64,000 bases of DNA from an uncultured Planococcus sp. (GTDB lineage: Bacteria > Bacillota > Bacilli > Bacillales_A > Planococcaceae). The notes beneath the pieces are model-generated. The model saw only the letters and a list, made by a program, of their open reading frames with translations. It did not search any database and was not told the DNA's origin. Below are positions 22,775-31,303 of this stretch, piece by piece; position 1 is the first letter of the stretch; each line of letters opens with the position of its first letter. The position numbers were made by a program, and so were the translations under genes. The stretch lies in the NCBI GenBank assembly GCA_947493585.1, contig CANLRI010000001.1:372001-436000 (forward strand), written 5' to 3'.

Positions 22775-23788
22775 TTATTCCCCAACCATCCCATCATTAT
22801 CGTTATCGCGCATATGCGGATACAGCCAATGATCGCTCATGATGGGCATGGTGAAGCCAGCGTCTTTCGCTTCCTGGATCGTCACTTGCCCGTTGCCGTT
22901 GGCGTCGACGCTCGAGACGTCACCGGTTGTTTCTGGACTGCTCGTTTCCGTGGTCGTGGCTTCCGCTTCCGCGGGCTCGCTGTCCGTCAAGCCGAGGGAG
23001 GCGTTAACTTCATCGGGGTTGACATTATCAAATGTGTCGACCACTTCGTTGCCTCTGACGGTGTAGCTGTATTGGTAGCTGGAAGGCACTTGTGTTCCGG
23101 TATCGGGATAGGTGATGATGGCCTCGAAATCCGTGGCGCCGCCCGCATCGCGAATGACATCTTCCATATACGCCTGGTCGCCGTGGCGGTTCAGCGTGCT
23201 TTCTTGCGGGGTGATGTTATAGGCGTTCGAGACCCCGCCAAGTGAATCGGCGATGACGTGCCCCTCATCCAGAATGTCGCTCTCGACACCTGGCACTTTG
23301 GCTTCGTCCGAATAATAGCGGCCCGAGTCGAGGACTGGTTCGCTGCTGTCATCCTGAAGCACAATCTCGTCCGCCACGACGCGTTCCAATTGGCCGTGTT
23401 CATTCGTGAAGGCCCAGTATTCGCGGTCGCCGTAGCCGACTGACACGACGGTGTTCGCTTCACGGTATCCGGACAGGTCGCCGCCGTCCACTTTAACCAG
23501 TTCGTATCCTTCGAATTGTTCTTCCGCAGGTTCTGCGGCTGGTTCTTCTGCTTCCGGTTCCTCTTCAACTATCGTGTCGGCTTGTTCCGTTTCGCTTGTG
23601 GCAGCCTCTTCATCGGTTCTTTCTTCTGTCGCTTCGATGTCAGCTTCCGCTTCTTCCGGTGCTTCCGTTTCAACGGCGACTTGTTCTTGCGCTGCGGTTT
23701 CTGGAGTCGCGGCTTGTTCTGTTTCGGTACAACCGGCCATAAAGACGGCCAGCAACAGGACAATCCAATAATTCATTTGCTTTTTCAC
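22775..23788 (-). CDS. Lipoprotein DNA/RNA nuclease with calcium-type tail
   Basis: The protein has 337 residues. It starts at GTG 23788 (GAGGAG 9 bases upstream) and has a lipobox FMAGC, so it is anchored outside the membrane. Residues 25-90 are a Glu/Ala/Thr-rich spacer. The core, about 95-260, resembles the DNA/RNA non-specific endonuclease family: DEGHVIADSLGG replaces the usual DRGH motif, with NITPQESTLNR following. After a second Thr/Glu-rich linker comes an EF-hand-like SVDANGNGQVTIQEA and a terminal DNDNDGMVGE, close to the excalibur calcium motif. It probably degrades extracellular nucleic acid. Confidence 0.8.
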   Translation of the reverse strand: MKKQMNYWIVLLLAVFMAGCTETEQAATPETAAQEQVAVETEAPEEAEADIEATEERTDEEAATSETEQADTIVEEEPEAEEPAAEPAEEQFEGYELVKVDGGDLSGYREANTVVSVGYGDREYWAFTNEHGQLERVVADEIVLQDDSSEPVLDSGRYYSDEAKVPGVESDILDEGHVIADSLGGVSNAYNITPQESTLNRHGDQAYMEDVIRDAGGATDFEAIITYPDTGTQVPSSYQYSYTVRGNEVVDTFDNVNPDEVNASLGLTDSEPAEAEATTTETSSPETTGDVSSVDANGNGQVTIQEAKDAGFTMPIMSDHWLYPHMRDNDNDGMVGE

Positions 23789-24130
23789 TTAAAGACACTC
23801 CTCTAGTTGTTCATTCTTCGGATTGGTTTCAACCGGTGATGGGATTCTTATTTATTTACGGGCCACCGTCAATAGTAAGAAGAAATATAATCCTTTTTTA
23901 TTTATCATAGCAATAATTTACAATGAATGCAGGGGAATTCCGCACCGAAGACTTATCTTCTCGAGCTGCCGATCTAACCAGCTAACAGGAAAAGCCTGAT
24001 CTTCTGTCGAAAAACGGGGAGCTGGGCTTTTTTATTGTGCGGACGGCTTCCGCATGTGCAAAACGGACGCTACTCCGTCTATACTGAAAGCCACGAAGCT
24101 TTTGAAATCTATTTCCATTCTGGAGGAGCC
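23789..24130. other. Gene-free region between divergent secreted-protein genes
   Basis: No ORF is credible. The left half, AT-rich, should carry the nuclease promoter. At 23990-24031 AAAAGCC pairs with GGCTTTT around a 28-base interior and is followed by T6, a weak terminator-like element with no obvious gene in front of it. The right part carries the upstream region of the 24131 gene. Confidence 0.35.
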
Positions 24131-25246
24131 ATGAAAAAATTTGCCTTGTATTCTCTTGCGGGCGTTGCGGCCGCATCTGTCCTATCAACTGTATTTCTGA
24201 GAACGCTTGCGCCGCTCGGGGCGACGCCGAATAAAGTGCAGCAGGCGTCGTTTGTGAAGCGCGGCCATTATCAAGACGGGAAATTCACCAATCTGGAACA
24301 AGCGGACATGAACATCAGTGCATCGGAAGGGCTGTCGATGCTAAGGGAGACTTTGTTTTCAAGCGACGTTGGACGATCGCCTGCTGTTCAATTGCCGGTG
24401 TCGGACATCGACTGGGAGGCCGTTGAAGACGCGCAAGACCGCTTGACCTGGTTCGGCCATTCTACCTTTCTATTGAGCATCGACGGAAAAAAACTGTTCG
24501 TTGACCCGATGCTCGGAAAACGGGCGTCTCCTTTGGCGTTTGCCGGAAGTGCGCGCTATAGCATGGACTGGCTGGAGATCGTCGAGCGGCTGCCGGAAAT
24601 TGACGCGGTGCTGTTGACGCATGACCATTACGACCATCTCGATTACGGATCAATCCGTGCGCTGGAAAGTAAAGTCGGGCATTTCTTCGTGCCGCTCGGC
24701 GTCGGGACGCATCTTGAGCGCTGGGGAGTGGAATTGGCGCGCATTACGGAACTTGATTGGTGGGACGAAATCCACTTTGAAGGCTTGACGCTCGTGTTGA
24801 CGCCGTCGCAGCATTTCTCCGGGCGCGGCTTGTTCAACCGCAATTCGACGCTATGGGGCGGCTGGATTGTGCTTGGCAGCGACACCCGTTTTTACACAAG
24901 CGGCGACGGCGGCTATGGCAGCCATTTCAATATCATCGGCGAACGGTACGGCCCGTTCGACCTCGCATTGATGGAAGGCGGCCAGTACGATCCGCGCTGG
25001 GAAACTTCGCATATGGCGCCCGAGCAATCGGTGCAGGCAGCGCTCGACGTCCGGGCGGATAAGATGATGCTCGTTCACTGGGCGGCGTTTACGTTGGCGT
25101 TTCACAGCTGGACAGACCCGGTGGAGCGCGCCTCACAAGAAGCGCAGCGATTGGGTGTGGAATTGCTGACGCCAAAAATTGGCGAGACGCTTTCTTTGGA
25201 GGAGCTTGATTCCTATACGTCGGCGCGTTGGTGGGAGCAGCAATAG
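24131..25246 (+). CDS. MBL-fold hydrolase, NAPE-PLD-like
   Basis: The protein has 371 residues. A hydrophobic N-terminus (FALYSLAGVAAASVLSTVFL) acts as a signal or anchor. The metallo-beta-lactamase core has TWFGHSTFLL, FVDPML, the metal motif LTHDHYDHLDYGSI, SGDGGYGSHF, the DLALMEGGQYDP stretch and LVHWAAF. This order is that of the bacterial N-acyl-phosphatidylethanolamine-phospholipase-D-like and UlaG-like branch, which cleaves phosphodiesters, possibly in lipids. The start at 24131 follows GGAGG. It is followed by a small gene at 25344, possibly in the same transcript. Confidence 0.82.
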   Translation: MKKFALYSLAGVAAASVLSTVFLRTLAPLGATPNKVQQASFVKRGHYQDGKFTNLEQADMNISASEGLSMLRETLFSSDVGRSPAVQLPVSDIDWEAVEDAQDRLTWFGHSTFLLSIDGKKLFVDPMLGKRASPLAFAGSARYSMDWLEIVERLPEIDAVLLTHDHYDHLDYGSIRALESKVGHFFVPLGVGTHLERWGVELARITELDWWDEIHFEGLTLVLTPSQHFSGRGLFNRNSTLWGGWIVLGSDTRFYTSGDGGYGSHFNIIGERYGPFDLALMEGGQYDPRWETSHMAPEQSVQAALDVRADKMMLVHWAAFTLAFHSWTDPVERASQEAQRLGVELLTPKIGETLSLEELDSYTSARWWEQQ

Positions 25247-25343
25247 CTGAACTTGTCGAGTTGATGGGTTTGAAAGATTTGAGATTCACACGCCAGTCTT
25301 CTAGAATAGGGGAAATACCAAGAAATCCGGAAAGAGGGATGAC

Positions 25344-25697
25344 ATGACTTTGACCAAAATTTCCATGCCGGACGCGATCCGCATCGAAAAGGTTCGCCGG
25401 GAAGGCGTAGAAATCGGCGAGCTTCTGAAAAATGATAATTTCGCATCGCTTGGAAGCGAGCTTGAGGCGGTATTCCGCGACGGCTACCAAGTGAAATTCC
25501 TGACGATCAACGGCGCAAAGAATTTGCTGCGCATCAAATTCGACCAGGAAGCGGATCTTGACTACACAGAAACGGAATACGGGCTTTCGGGCATTTCCAT
25601 GGACGAAGCGCAAGTGGAAGCGTTCCGGCCGATCCTGTCCGATAATTGCCGCTTGGAACAGGAACCGAGCGGATCGTATCAGATTTTATGGACATAA
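25344..25697 (+). CDS. Small soluble protein of unknown function
   Basis: The protein has 117 residues. It has no signal or membrane helix. Predicted helices (ISMPDAIRIEKVRREGVEIGELL) and strands (YQVKFLTINGAKNLLRIKF, then SYQILWT) suggest a small alpha/beta domain with a conserved-looking acidic patch (DQEADLDYTETEYGLSGI). I cannot assign a family. GAGGG precedes the ATG and a strong terminator follows. Confidence 0.65.
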   Translation: MTLTKISMPDAIRIEKVRREGVEIGELLKNDNFASLGSELEAVFRDGYQVKFLTINGAKNLLRIKFDQEADLDYTETEYGLSGISMDEAQVEAFRPILSDNCRLEQEPSGSYQILWT

Positions 25698-25715
25698 TGA
25701 ATAATATCTAAACCG

Positions 25716-25756
25716 AAACCGGAAACGAAGCAGAGGCTTTGTTTCCGGTTTTTTTT
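25716..25756 (+). terminator. Intrinsic terminator
   Basis: An 11-bp perfect stem (25716-25726 with 25741-25751) with an inner AAGC/GCTT helix is followed by a T8 run. Confidence 0.9.
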
Positions 25757-25909
25757 ATTTAAGCGAGAAGTCGTTATGTATCTATTGTGTGGGGATGAAG
25801 TGTCCTTTTCGCATTGTATAAGTGCTGTGGCTTTGTTTAATGGGATTTGGAAAGGGTATTGAATCTTCATGAATTAAAAACAGGCAATTAACTAAGGAGG
25901 ATTTCTTCA

Positions 25910-26977
25910 ATGGATTATATTAATCTAGGCAAATCGGGGCTGCGCGTCCCGAAATACATTCTCGGCACCGTCCCGTTCAGCGGCACGAACGGCTTTGAAG
26001 CGGCAGGCAATATCCAGGAAAACGAAGCGAATCGCATGGTCGACATGTCGCTCGATGCGGGCATCAATATGTTCGATACTGCGAATTTATATTCCCAAGG
26101 GAACGCCGAAAAGGTTTTGGGCGCGGCGATCCGCGGCAAGCGCGACAAAGTGTTGTTGACCTCGAAGACCGGATTTCCGTTTGATGACCATCAAAATTCA
26201 CGCGGCGCCTCGCGCACGAATTTATTGAAATCGATCGATGAATCACTGTCTCGCCTCGGCACCGATTACCTGGATCTGTATTTCGTCCATTTATGGGACG
26301 GCCAGACACCGGTCGAAGAAACGGTCGAGACGATGAACGACTTGATCAAAGCCGGAAAGATCCGCCATTGGGGCGTGTCGAACTACAGCGGGTGGGCGCT
26401 TGCGAAGACGCACACCTTCGCTGAACAGAACGGCAAAATCCCGCCTGCGACGCAGCAGATCTACTACACGCCGGAAGCGCGCGAAGCAGAGTACGAATTG
26501 CTTCCGGCCGGCGCGGAGCTTGGCGTCAGCTCGATGATCTGGAGCCCGCTCGGCGAAGGCTTATTGAACGGCAAAATCGGACGCGGCAAGGAAGCGCCGA
26601 AAGATACGCGCCAAGGCGGTGGCTGGCCGGAGCCTTGGATACAGGACGAAGAGCGTCTGTATCAGGTAATCGATGCGCTCGAGGAAGTGGCAGCAAACCA
26701 TAACGCAAGCGTTCCGCAAATCGCCTATGCGTGGGTGCGCGACCGCCCGAACGTCGGCCCGATCGTCATCGCCGCGCGCAACGAAGCGCAACTGCAGGAA
26801 AACATCGCGTCCTATAAAATCAAACTGAAGCAAGATGAGCACAGCCTGATCGAAAAAGCAGCGCGCCCGGTGCCAATCTATCCGAACTGGCACCGCGCGA
26901 TGAGCGCCCCTGAAATGGCGAGCCCATCCGAGATCGGTTATTTGAAAGGCTATAAGGATTCCATGGGGATTAAATAA
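25910..26977 (+). CDS. Aldo/keto reductase
   Basis: The protein has 355 residues, typical of the longer AKR members. It is an NADPH-dependent TIM-barrel oxidoreductase. Catalytic residues are visible: Asp and Tyr in [10 protein letters not shown] (near 52-57), Lys in LTSKTGF and His in [10 protein letters not shown]. The GVSNYSGW motif and the [14 protein letters not shown] cofactor-binding end are also standard. The Shine-Dalgarno AAGGAGG is 9 bases ahead of the ATG. It is flanked by terminators and stands alone. The substrate, a sugar or carbonyl compound, is not evident. Confidence 0.9.
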   Translation: MDYINLGKSGLRVPKYILGTVPFSGTNGFEAAGNIQENEANRMVDMSLDAGINMFDTANLYSQGNAEKVLGAAIRGKRDKVLLTSKTGFPFDDHQNSRGASRTNLLKSIDESLSRLGTDYLDLYFVHLWDGQTPVEETVETMNDLIKAGKIRHWGVSNYSGWALAKTHTFAEQNGKIPPATQQIYYTPEAREAEYELLPAGAELGVSSMIWSPLGEGLLNGKIGRGKEAPKDTRQGGGWPEPWIQDEERLYQVIDALEEVAANHNASVPQIAYAWVRDRPNVGPIVIAARNEAQLQENIASYKIKLKQDEHSLIEKAARPVPIYPNWHRAMSAPEMASPSEIGYLKGYKDSMGIK

Positions 26978-26990
26978 TTTACCACATTCA

Positions 26991-27019
26991 GCCGGTGCGC
27001 AATTGCGTGCCGGTTTTTT
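26991..27019 (+). terminator. Intrinsic terminator of the AKR gene
   Basis: CCGGTGCGCAA pairs with TTGCGTGCCGG using two G-T pairs and is followed by T6. Confidence 0.8.
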
Positions 27020-27100
27020 GAATTGAAAAGATTTCATCTTAGCATCAGGGAACTTTTTATAAGATTTGTGATCTTTATAGAAAGAACAGGAGGCAGGCAG

Positions 27101-27763
27101 ATGAAAGCAATTATTTTTGATATGGACGGTACCTTGTTCCAGACCGGCAAGATTTTGGAGCAATCTTTGGAAGAAGCGTTCGCAGTTCTTCGCGAGCGGG
27201 GCGAATGGCAAGGTGCAGCGCCAATAGAGGAGTACCGAAACATCATGGGCGTACCGCTTCCAGCAGTATGGGAAGCGCTATTGCCGGAGAAGTCCGACGA
27301 GACCAAGCGCGAGATGGATGCGTATTTCCTCGAATGATTAATCGGAAACATCAGTGAAGGCAAAGGGGAACTTTACCCTGACGTTAAGGGAGTGTTGGCT
27401 GGACTAGTTGCAGAGGGCTACCGGGTCTTTATTGCGAGCAATGGGCTTGTGCGCTATTTAGCAGCGATTGTTGAGTATTACGGCTTGGATGAATGGGTGA
27501 GGGAAACGTTCAGCATCGAACAAGCCGAATCGTCCGATAAAGCGGAACTCGTGCGCATGATCATCGAGAAATACGACGTGACAGAAGGAGCAGTTGTCGG
27601 TGATCGCCTATCCGATATCCGTGCGGCGAAAGCGAACGATTTACTTGCGGTCGGCTGCCGCTTTGATTTTGCGCAGGAACAGGAACTGAAAGAAGCAGAC
27701 GCTGTGATTGATAACTTGGCGGATTTGAGAGAAGTGTTGAAGCGGTCGCAGGTCAAAGGGTAA
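27101..27763 (+). pseudogene. HAD-family phosphatase interrupted by an in-frame stop
   Basis: The frame starting at 27101 (AGGAGG upstream) opens with HAD motif I, IIFDMDGTLF, and continues as a cap domain to TGA at 27335-27337. The same frame then goes on without a shift: LIGNISEGKGELYPDVKGVL, motif II in VFIASNG, the lysine of SSDKAELV and motif III/IV VVGDRLSDIRAAKAND, ending at 27763. The combined length (about 220 codons) is that of phosphoglycolate-phosphatase-like enzymes. One nonsense change, for example CGA to TGA, would explain it. Sequencing error is the simplest alternative. The truncated 78-residue piece lacks the catalytic core. Confidence 0.8.
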
Positions 27764-27814
27764 TCAAGGAATTGGCGGAAAAGGCGCAATTGGATATTCC
27801 CTTCCACCAAGAGA

Positions 27815-27823
27815 TGTGATAAT
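27815..27823 (+). promoter_or_regulatory. Extended -10 promoter for leader/ABC-F transcript
   Basis: TGTGATAAT at 27815-27823 is an extended -10 (TG-N-GATAAT). The -35 region is poor. A start near 27830 would give an untranslated leader of about 255 bases before the ABC-F gene. Confidence 0.4.
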
Positions 27824-27857
27824 ATTAAGACAATTAAACGAAACGGAGGTGAAAAGA

Positions 27858-27992
27858 ATGGAGAAATGTGCTGCGGTGATGGGTGTGAAAATGGAGGAAG
27901 CTTTGTATTTCACACGTGTCATTACGTTTGATTTGACGCCGACGGGAGAAGTCTGCCCTTTTTTAGTCAATTTCAAAATCACGCGCAGCTGA
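27858..27992 (+). CDS. 44-codon ORF, probable leader peptide of the ABC-F gene
   Basis: An ATG with a near-ideal Shine-Dalgarno (GGAGGTGA, 6-base gap) opens 44 codons: MEKCAAVMGVKMEEALYF, then TRVITFDLTPTGEVCPFL and VNFKITRS. No family is recognisable. It ends 27 bases before an attenuator-like hairpin (28020-28050) and 94 bases before the ABC-F start. Its last ten bases, including the stop codon, are the exact reverse complement of 28061-28070, three bases before the ABC-F Shine-Dalgarno. This layout is that of a leader peptide whose translation controls a downstream resistance gene, as known for several ABC-F genes. Confidence 0.6.
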   Translation: MEKCAAVMGVKMEEALYFTRVITFDLTPTGEVCPFLVNFKITRS

Positions 27993-28019
27993 TATCTGAC
28001 ATTCTTTTCACTACTAGAG

Positions 28020-28050
28020 AAGACTGCCCGGTATGGGGTGGTCTTTTTTT
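28020..28050 (+). terminator. Attenuator-like terminator before ABC-F
   Basis: Ten pairs (28020-28029 with 28036-28045, two G-T) close a short loop and are followed by T7. It sits between the leader ORF and the ABC-F gene and is enclosed by the 27983-27992 / 28061-28070 complement. A near-copy of its left arm (AGAAGTCTGCCC) occurs inside the leader ORF. Confidence 0.75.
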
Positions 28051-28086
28051 GTACCGATTTTCAGCTGCGCCCTGGAGGCGTAAACT

Positions 28087-29709
28087 ATGCAAATCACAGC
28101 ACAACAACTAACGAAATCCATCGGCGGCAACGAAATCTTCGCCAATCTATCATTCGAGATCAACGAAAAAGAACGGATCGCCGTCGTCGGGCGCAACGGC
28201 TCGGGCAAAACGACTTTATTTCAGCTGCTGGCGGGACTGGAAGAACCGGACGCCGGCACCATCATCCGGACGAAAAATACCCAAATCGGCTATTTGCACC
28301 AAATCCCGGACTACCCGGGATACAGCGTGTACGAAGTCTTGAACGAAAGCTTCAGCGAATTGCACGGGATGCAAAAGCGGCTCAGCGAACTGGAAATCCA
28401 GCTGTCGAACGGGGCAGACGAGCGTGTGCTGCGGCAATACGGCGAGCTGCAGGAGCAGTTTATGGAAGCCGGCGGTTATGAAACGGAATCCAAGATCGCA
28501 GCCGTGGCGAACGGCCTTGGCGTCGCAGCGCTTACCGGGCAGCGTTTTGATTCGCTGAGCGGCGGCGAGAAGACGAAAGTGATGCTCGCGCAGCTCATTT
28601 TGTGCAAGCCTTCTGTACTGCTTCTCGATGAGCCGACGAACCACTTGGATCTGTCGGCGATCGAATGGCTCGAACATTACTTGGAATACTACAGCGGTAC
28701 GGTCGTCGTTATCTCGCATGACCGGCAGTTCCTCAATAACGTCGTGCACAAAGTCTATGAAATCGAAGACGGCGAGATCTGGGAAAGCAAAGGCGATTAC
28801 GACGCCTATTTGCGCAATAAGCAGGCGAAGATGGAGCAGCAATTTGCGGCGTATAAAGAACAGCAGAAGAAGATCCAGAAGATCAAAGAATCCATACGCC
28901 GCCTGCGCCAATGGGCGAATGAAGCCTCGCCGCCGAATCCGGATTTGTTCCGCAAAGCGAAAATGATGGAGAAGATGCTCGAGCGTATGGAAAAAGTGAA
29001 GCGCCCGGCAGCGGAAAAGGCGATGAAGTTGAAGCTTCAAGCCAATGACCGCAGCGGCAAGCGGGTATTTGAGTTGCAAGATGTGTTCCACGGCTTCGGC
29101 GATGAAGTGCTGTTTGCCGATGTCGAGCTGTCCGTTTACTGGCAGGACCGCTTGGCAATCGTCGGCGACAACGGCACCGGCAAATCGACTTTACTGAAGA
29201 TTCTACTGGGTGAGATCGAACCGGTCGGCGGGGAAGTGCGCCGCGGCAGCAATGTCAAAATCGGCTATCTCGCCCAGCAGTTTGAGGCGTTCGACGGAGA
29301 GGCGCGCGTTATCGAAGCATTCCGCGATAAATTGTCGGTGACAGAAGGCGACGCTCGCCATTTGCTTGCGCAATTCCTGTTCTACGGCCACGACGTCTTC
29401 AAGCGCGTCAAGGATCTCAGCGGGGGCGAGAAGATGCGTTTGCGTCTCGCGCAGCTCATGCAGGAAGATTGCAATGTGCTCATATTGGATGAACCGACCA
29501 ATCATCTCGACATCGAATCGCGTGAAGTGCTTGAGGAAACCTTGAAAGAGTTCAACGGCACGATCATCGCGATCAGCCACGACCGTTATTTCTTGCAGAA
29601 GCTGTTCACGAAAATCCCTTGGATTGAAGACCGAACCCTCACCTTACATGAAGGTTCGTATGACTGGGCGTCGGAAAGGCAGAAGTTGAAACTCGGTGCT
29701 TTATTGTAA
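28087..29709 (+). CDS. ABC-F family ATPase (ribosome-associated)
   Basis: The protein has 540 residues and no membrane segment. It carries two ABC cassettes: Walker A GRNGSGKT (35-42) with LSGGEKTKVMLAQ and LLLDEPTNHLD; and Walker A GDNGTGKS (360-367) with LSGGEKMRLRLAQ and LILDEPTNHLD. The linker between them, about 245-320, is a basic coiled region (KMEQQFAAYKEQQKKIQKIKESIRRLRQ). This is the plan of ABC-F proteins that bind the ribosomal E site and give antibiotic protection or assist translation. The leader ORF and attenuator in front favour a drug-inducible role. The start at 28087 has GGAGG 8 bases upstream. Confidence 0.9.
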   Translation: MQITAQQLTKSIGGNEIFANLSFEINEKERIAVVGRNGSGKTTLFQLLAGLEEPDAGTIIRTKNTQIGYLHQIPDYPGYSVYEVLNESFSELHGMQKRLSELEIQLSNGADERVLRQYGELQEQFMEAGGYETESKIAAVANGLGVAALTGQRFDSLSGGEKTKVMLAQLILCKPSVLLLDEPTNHLDLSAIEWLEHYLEYYSGTVVVISHDRQFLNNVVHKVYEIEDGEIWESKGDYDAYLRNKQAKMEQQFAAYKEQQKKIQKIKESIRRLRQWANEASPPNPDLFRKAKMMEKMLERMEKVKRPAAEKAMKLKLQANDRSGKRVFELQDVFHGFGDEVLFADVELSVYWQDRLAIVGDNGTGKSTLLKILLGEIEPVGGEVRRGSNVKIGYLAQQFEAFDGEARVIEAFRDKLSVTEGDARHLLAQFLFYGHDVFKRVKDLSGGEKMRLRLAQLMQEDCNVLILDEPTNHLDIESREVLEETLKEFNGTIIAISHDRYFLQKLFTKIPWIEDRTLTLHEGSYDWASERQKLKLGALL

Positions 29710-29730
29710 AGTGATAATACACTCAAGAGT

Positions 29731-29765
29731 AAACCGTTTCCAATTTTTTATGGAAACGGTTTTTC
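29731..29765 (+). terminator. Intrinsic terminator of the ABC-F gene
   Basis: A 12-bp perfect stem (29731-29742 with 29751-29762) is followed by T-rich sequence. Confidence 0.9.
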
Positions 29766-30225
29766 TTTATGCCTCAGATGAAATAGGCTCCCTGTCTAAA
29801 GTTAATAGATGATGCCATATTAAGTTAGGGAGCGCAGACAAAAAATATTAAAACACCATGAGCGAAGTCATGGAGATTAATATATTTTTTTACGTAATCC
29901 GCTATGAAAACTATTTTGAGTACCATAAGCATTATTGAGTGTATACACATTGTTCCAAACCAATTTCATAAAAACAGAAGATACTTTCAAAAGCTTTTCA
30001 CGTTTAAACTGAGAATTTAGGATAACTAGTCAATCCCGAGTACTTCCCCAATGCAATATGGTGAAAGCTTTAGACGAAGTGCAACGCATAATCAGTAAGC
30101 ATATATACAATATTTTGTCGCTTTAAATCTTAGATTTTCAGGATTATTAAAATGATGTAAGATCTTAAACGAAAAAATATTTACGGAAGATTTTTACCAA
30201 TATTATCCCAATATATAAAACTTTA
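29766..30225. other. AT-rich gene-free stretch
   Basis: Nothing that looks coding is visible in 460 bases, and the base composition is clearly more AT-rich than on either side. It borders the AT-rich bacteriocin-like gene and may have been acquired with it. No repeats or integrase site were recognised. Confidence 0.4.
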
Positions 30226-30234
30226 TGTTATAAT
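30226..30234 (+). promoter_or_regulatory. Extended -10 promoter of the bacteriocin-like gene
   Basis: TGTTATAAT at 30226-30234 is a perfect extended -10 (TG-N-TATAAT), 37 bases before the ATG. No clear -35 is present, which an extended -10 can tolerate. Confidence 0.55.
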
Positions 30235-30271
30235 TAAATGGAATTAAATACAATAAAAGGGAGATAATAGG

Positions 30272-31030
30272 ATGAGTAAAACGTGGTTTAAAGTTTTAAT
30301 GATCACAACAATATTATTGATGTCATTTGTTTCACCTTTTTCCAAATCACAAAGCAACGCTCAAGCGCAGCAAATCGCTTCAATCGGAAGCGAAATGAAC
30401 GAAGTTTTATTGAATTACGAGCAAACCGATCAACAGTTTGAAATTTTAACGAATAAACAAATTAAAAAAGAACTAATTAAAGTAAAGAAAATGATCAATT
30501 CTGATGAAATTGAACTGAAGTCAAAGAATAAAGTAGAATATAATGAGGCGTTCGGGAAAATACATATCGAATCAAAAGATACTTACATTTTTGTTCCCTT
30601 TAAAGTGAAAGATGAACAGTATCAATTGAATAGTGCGGTTATTCATTTGGATGAAAATAAAAAATTTGTTGGTATAATGGAAATGGATTTAAAAGCAGAC
30701 AAAAAAAGCCAGCAAGGAGTTATCAAGACTTGGGAGAATGGCAAAATTGTTTTAGATAAAATTGTACCTCTTCCGGAAGAATCATTTGAAGTCAATATCA
30801 ATGATGAGACACCAGAGTTTCAAACTTTCGGGCTTAAGGACAGATGGGATACTTTTTCTGATTGCTTGAATTCACAAGGAGTCTCATATGCATTGATTAC
30901 ACTAGCAGGAGCTATTTGCGGTGGCGCATGCGGAGCCACTTGGGGTGCTGGATGTGCACCATGTTTCTACGGTCTTAGTTTTATTAGTGGCGGAGTTATC
31001 GGCCATTGTTTCCAAAAAGCCTTACAATAG
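30272..31030 (+). CDS. Secreted precursor with Cys-rich bacteriocin-like C-terminus
   Basis: The protein has 252 residues. Residues 1-30 are a Sec signal (KTWFKVLMITTILLMSFVSP). The middle, about 35-185, is a hydrophilic, lysine-rich domain. The last ~65 residues are different: hydrophobic, glycine-rich and with six cysteines, in the order DCLN, AICGGACGATWGAGCAPC and GHCFQKAL. This two-part plan, a large pro-domain plus a C-terminal Cys/Gly-rich peptide, resembles halocin C8-like precursors, where the C-terminus is the antimicrobial and the N-terminus gives immunity. A 61-residue membrane protein follows. The locus is AT-rich. Assignment is by pattern only. Confidence 0.7.
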   Translation: MSKTWFKVLMITTILLMSFVSPFSKSQSNAQAQQIASIGSEMNEVLLNYEQTDQQFEILTNKQIKKELIKVKKMINSDEIELKSKNKVEYNEAFGKIHIESKDTYIFVPFKVKDEQYQLNSAVIHLDENKKFVGIMEMDLKADKKSQQGVIKTWENGKIVLDKIVPLPEESFEVNINDETPEFQTFGLKDRWDTFSDCLNSQGVSYALITLAGAICGGACGATWGAGCAPCFYGLSFISGGVIGHCFQKALQ

Positions 31031-31044
31031 GAGTACGATAAAAT

Positions 31045-31230
31045 ATGTTATTATTAATTAGAACACTTTCTTTCACTATAGCTATACTGTCACTTTTATT
31101 ACTCGGTAACTTGTTAGGCTTTAGCATTTTGCCTAATGCCTTTATTGTTATTGCTGTATTCGTTTTATCTCTGACACTTGCTATATTAGGAACTAGATAC
31201 AATCAAAGACATCAAAGTCAGGTGCAATAA
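31045..31230 (+). CDS. Two-helix membrane protein, possible immunity partner
   Basis: The protein has 61 residues. Almost all of it is two membrane helices (ILSLLLLGNLLGF and FIVIAVFVLSLTLAIL) with a basic, polar tail (GTRYNQRHQSQVQ). It starts 14 bases after the bacteriocin-like gene with TAGGAG upstream, and a strong terminator follows, so the two form an operon. Small membrane proteins in this position often confer immunity, but this is inferred from context. Confidence 0.6.
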   Translation: MLLLIRTLSFTIAILSLLLLGNLLGFSILPNAFIVIAVFVLSLTLAILGTRYNQRHQSQVQ

Positions 31231-31266
31231 AGCTATTTTCTTGTGTCGAAAGATTTTAGAAACTAG

Positions 31267-31303
31267 AAAAAGGAAGAAACCGTTAGCGGGTTTCTTCCTT
31301 TTT
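31267..31303. terminator. Bidirectional intrinsic terminator
   Basis: A 15-bp perfect stem (31267-31281 with 31289-31303) with A5 and T5 flanks lies at the 3' ends of two convergent genes. Confidence 0.9.

Noticed and set aside
22682..23245. 187-codon plus-strand ORF
   Set aside because: It runs through two terminators and opposite the nuclease gene, and has no domain-like features.
27335..27337. TGA as a selenocysteine codon in the HAD gene
   Set aside because: HAD enzymes do not use selenocysteine at this position, no following stem-loop of the bacterial SECIS kind was seen, and a nonsense change is simpler.
28216..29091. 291-codon minus-strand ORF
   Set aside because: It lies opposite the ABC-F gene, whose motifs are unmistakable; the antisense frame is a codon-bias shadow.
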